Shown here one piece after another: positions 5,584 to 6,392 of a DNA stretch of 6,392 nt (position 1 is the stretch's first letter; every line of letters starts with the position of its first letter). This stretch comes from Xanthobacteraceae bacterium (lineage in GTDB: Bacteria; Pseudomonadota; Alphaproteobacteria; Rhizobiales; Xanthobacteraceae): contig JASHRR010001427.1 in assembly GCA_030037185.1 (NCBI GenBank), forward strand, positions 1 through 6,392. The letters are read 5' to 3'. A model generated the notes under the pieces. It was not told the origin of the DNA and did not search any database. It was given only the letters and a program-made list of their open reading frames with translations. Both the position numbers and the translations under genes were made by a program.

Positions 5584-5781
5584 ATGCCTCCGTTCCTCTT
5601 CCGTTGCCCGAATACGGGCTTCCGAGTGCAAGGGTTCGCTGCGGACGACGGCGAATCCAAGGGCGACGGCGAATCCGAAGAGACCGACGATGTCTTTGTG
5701 AGCGTTACCTGCGTTGCATGCGGATCAGTGCATCTCGTCAATCCGAAAACAGGCAAGACGGCAGGCGAAAGCAATGAATGA
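5584..5781 (+). CDS. Small conserved Cys-containing protein of unknown function (65 aa)
   Basis: The protein begins MPPFLFRCPNTGFRVQGF and ends with VTCVACGSVHLVNPKTGK and a short acidic tail, stopping at TGA 5779-5781. It has cysteines at residues 8, 43 and 46 and His at 50, arranged like a small zinc-binding ribbon (RCPNTG, then CxxC and SVHLVNP). I associate this layout with a small conserved hypothetical family in Bradyrhizobium and relatives; no function is known to me. The start at 5584 is chosen because MPPFLFRCP is the usual N-terminus; an in-frame ATG at 5554 would add ten basic residues. Neither start has a clear ribosome binding site. Between the two halves lies an acidic stretch (DDGESKGDGESEETDD) that contains an 18-bp in-frame duplication. 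An FNR/FixK-type palindrome lies upstream, so oxygen-responsive control is possible. It converges on the gene at 5811-6017. Confidence 0.75.
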   Translation: MPPFLFRCPNTGFRVQGFAADDGESKGDGESEETDDVFVSVTCVACGSVHLVNPKTGKTAGESNE

Positions 5782-5783
5782 CG

Positions 5784-5802
5784 GGGCCGAAGCAAGCGGC
5801 CC
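5784..5802. terminator. Hairpin between two convergent genes
   Basis: GGGCCG (5784-5789) pairs perfectly with CGGCCC (5797-5802) around a 7-nt loop. It lies 2 nt after the stop of the plus gene ending at 5781 and 8 nt after the stop of the minus gene ending at 5811. No T run follows on either strand, so it may act as a weak terminator or a 3'-end stabiliser for both. Confidence 0.4.
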
Positions 5803-5810
5803 GGTGGGGC

Positions 5811-6017
5811 TTACTCCGATCCGCGGAGCGCGGCTTTCAGCAAACGAGCGGGGTCACGCTCCCCAAGTTTTTCCGCCGCAATAATTCGTCTGCGATGAGT
5901 TCTCGCACGACGTCAGGTCCGCCGGTGTCTTGGAGTTTTTCAAAGGCGGCGTTCAGAATTTCGTCCATCTCAGCAATTGCTTCGGGTCCGAAGGCCCCAC
6001 GTGAACGCAATTGGCAT
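5811..6017 (-). pseudogene. Small conserved protein of unknown function, frameshifted
   Basis: On the minus strand one frame reads RSRGAFGPEAIAEMDEIL, then NAAFEKLQDTGGPDVVRELI and AD. The next frame continues IIAAEKLGERDPARLLKAAL and RGSE to TAA (5813-5811). A single base lost near 5887-5889 (a Cys-less ADR becoming ADE) explains the change. The unshifted frame would run into LLRRKNLGSVTPLVC and stop at 5837. The joined protein, about 66 residues and helical, matches a type of small conserved protein I recall from Bradyrhizobium: GAFGPEAI near the start, a helix with KLQDTG, then I-I-A-x-x-x-x-GERDP near the end. Function is unknown. The start is unclear. ATG 6017-6015 has GGGAAG 5 nt upstream but is out of frame, and TTG at 6010 is in frame. 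If the ATG is right, a second indel lies in the first codons. Confidence 0.6.
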
Positions 6018-6065
6018 AGTCGCTTCCCAATCCCCCTACCGCGGATAAAGACTACCGAAAGAAGG

Positions 6066-6093
6066 AGGCTAAAGCGCGAACAAATCCTGTCAA
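6066..6093 (-). promoter_or_regulatory. Candidate sigma70-type promoter for the minus gene at 5811
   Basis: TTGACA (6093-6088) is a perfect -35 hexamer, followed after 16 nt by TAGCCT (6071-6066), a weak -10 that keeps the TA and final T. Transcription would start near 6060, about 40 nt before the likely gene start. The -10 match is poor, so confidence is low. Confidence 0.3.
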
Positions 6094-6392
6094 AAATGTC
6101 AGTTTATGCTAAGTGTGCTTGTCGCTTGCCCAATGTCGCGAAACGACGTGGTGCGTCCTGCGCCGCCTCGAAGCGTAGACATTAAACCGCTGGGGAACAC
6201 AGCCTCAAGATCATCGGTTTCAGTGCGTCCTGCACCACAGCGATTGCCAAACGCGGCTTCCAATGGCGAGAGCTAGCCGTAGCTGTGGTGTAGCAAAGCT
6301 AGAGCGCAAGATTGTGAAGGCCAGCGCCGGGGTTTCAAGGTGCCGGCTCACATATTTGATGACGATACGACAATGACCCGCCGCAAGGGCGA
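6094..6392. other. Right end without a convincing gene
   Basis: Two open frames are visible. ATG 6133 to TAG 6276 encodes 47 residues (MSRNDVVRPAPPRSVDIK at the start) with VRPAP occurring twice, but no ribosome binding site and no known family. Frame 1 is open from 6283 to the window end and reads GFKVPAHIFDDDTTMTRRKG at its end, with an ATG at 6373. It looks coding-like but is cut by the window edge. Neither is called as a gene. Confidence 0.4.

Noticed and set aside
5333..5701. Plus ORF of 122 codons with AGGGAGGT just before the ATG
   Set aside because: The ribosome binding site is good, but the product has no recognisable motif, crosses the half-site cluster and the FNR-type palindrome, and its last third overlaps the better-supported 5584 gene in another frame.
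6133..6276. Plus ORF of 47 codons with VRPAP occurring twice
   Set aside because: No ribosome binding site, Pro, Arg and Ser-rich chance-like composition, and no known family.
1..6392. CRISPR array, tRNA, rRNA or riboswitch
   Set aside because: I saw no regularly spaced direct repeats, cloverleaf-like arms or conserved riboswitch cores anywhere in the window.

Overview
The window looks like a gene-poor accessory stretch of an alphaproteobacterial genome, most probably a Bradyrhizobium-like member of the Nitrobacteraceae. The basis is its high G+C, the small rhizobial-type conserved proteins, an IS5-family insertion-sequence relic and a large cyclase/ATPase of a kind common in Bradyrhizobium. 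The genus is an inference from protein style, not from a marker gene. No complete new multi-gene system is visible. The region is dominated by decayed genes.

Layout. 1-177 (+) is the last 58 codons of a protein that runs in from the left and resembles rhizobial transposase C-termini. 277-1015 (+) is a relic of an IS5-family transposase whose three DDE catalytic positions survive in different frames, with a hairpin just before its start. 1016-1868 has no convincing gene, only two similar terminator-like hairpins and two tiny possible ORFs. 1869-2072 (-) is a small protein with a signal peptide, a good ribosome binding site and a terminator at 1820-1852.

2201-4636 (+) is the main feature: a broken class III adenylate/guanylate cyclase fused to an AAA/STAND-type ATPase and a helical-repeat region. 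It carries about four single-base frameshifts, one nonsense codon and a deletion of roughly 55 nt that removes the Walker B region. It stops far short of the usual C-terminus, at a 55-nt imperfect palindrome (4636-4690). Next comes a frameshifted small exported protein (4865-5022, -) with a strong terminator.

5023-5583 has no gene. It holds a strong minus-strand terminator (5293-5321), a cluster of GGTCA/TGACC half-sites (5410-5453) and a perfect FNR/FixK-type box (TTGAT-N4-ATCAA) inside a 24-bp palindrome (5503-5526). Downstream is the best intact gene, a 65-aa Cys-containing protein (5584-5781, +). It converges on a frameshifted small conserved protein (5811-6017, -), with a hairpin between the two stops. 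The right end (6094-6392) holds only weak open frames.

The genes do not form a pathway. The signals most worth following are the perfect anaerobic-type operator upstream of the small Cys protein, the palindrome at the cyclase break point, and the number of single-base indels. Several of those indels lie in homopolymer runs, so true gene decay must be separated from sequencing error. The nonsense codon and the large deletion argue that the cyclase at least is truly dead.
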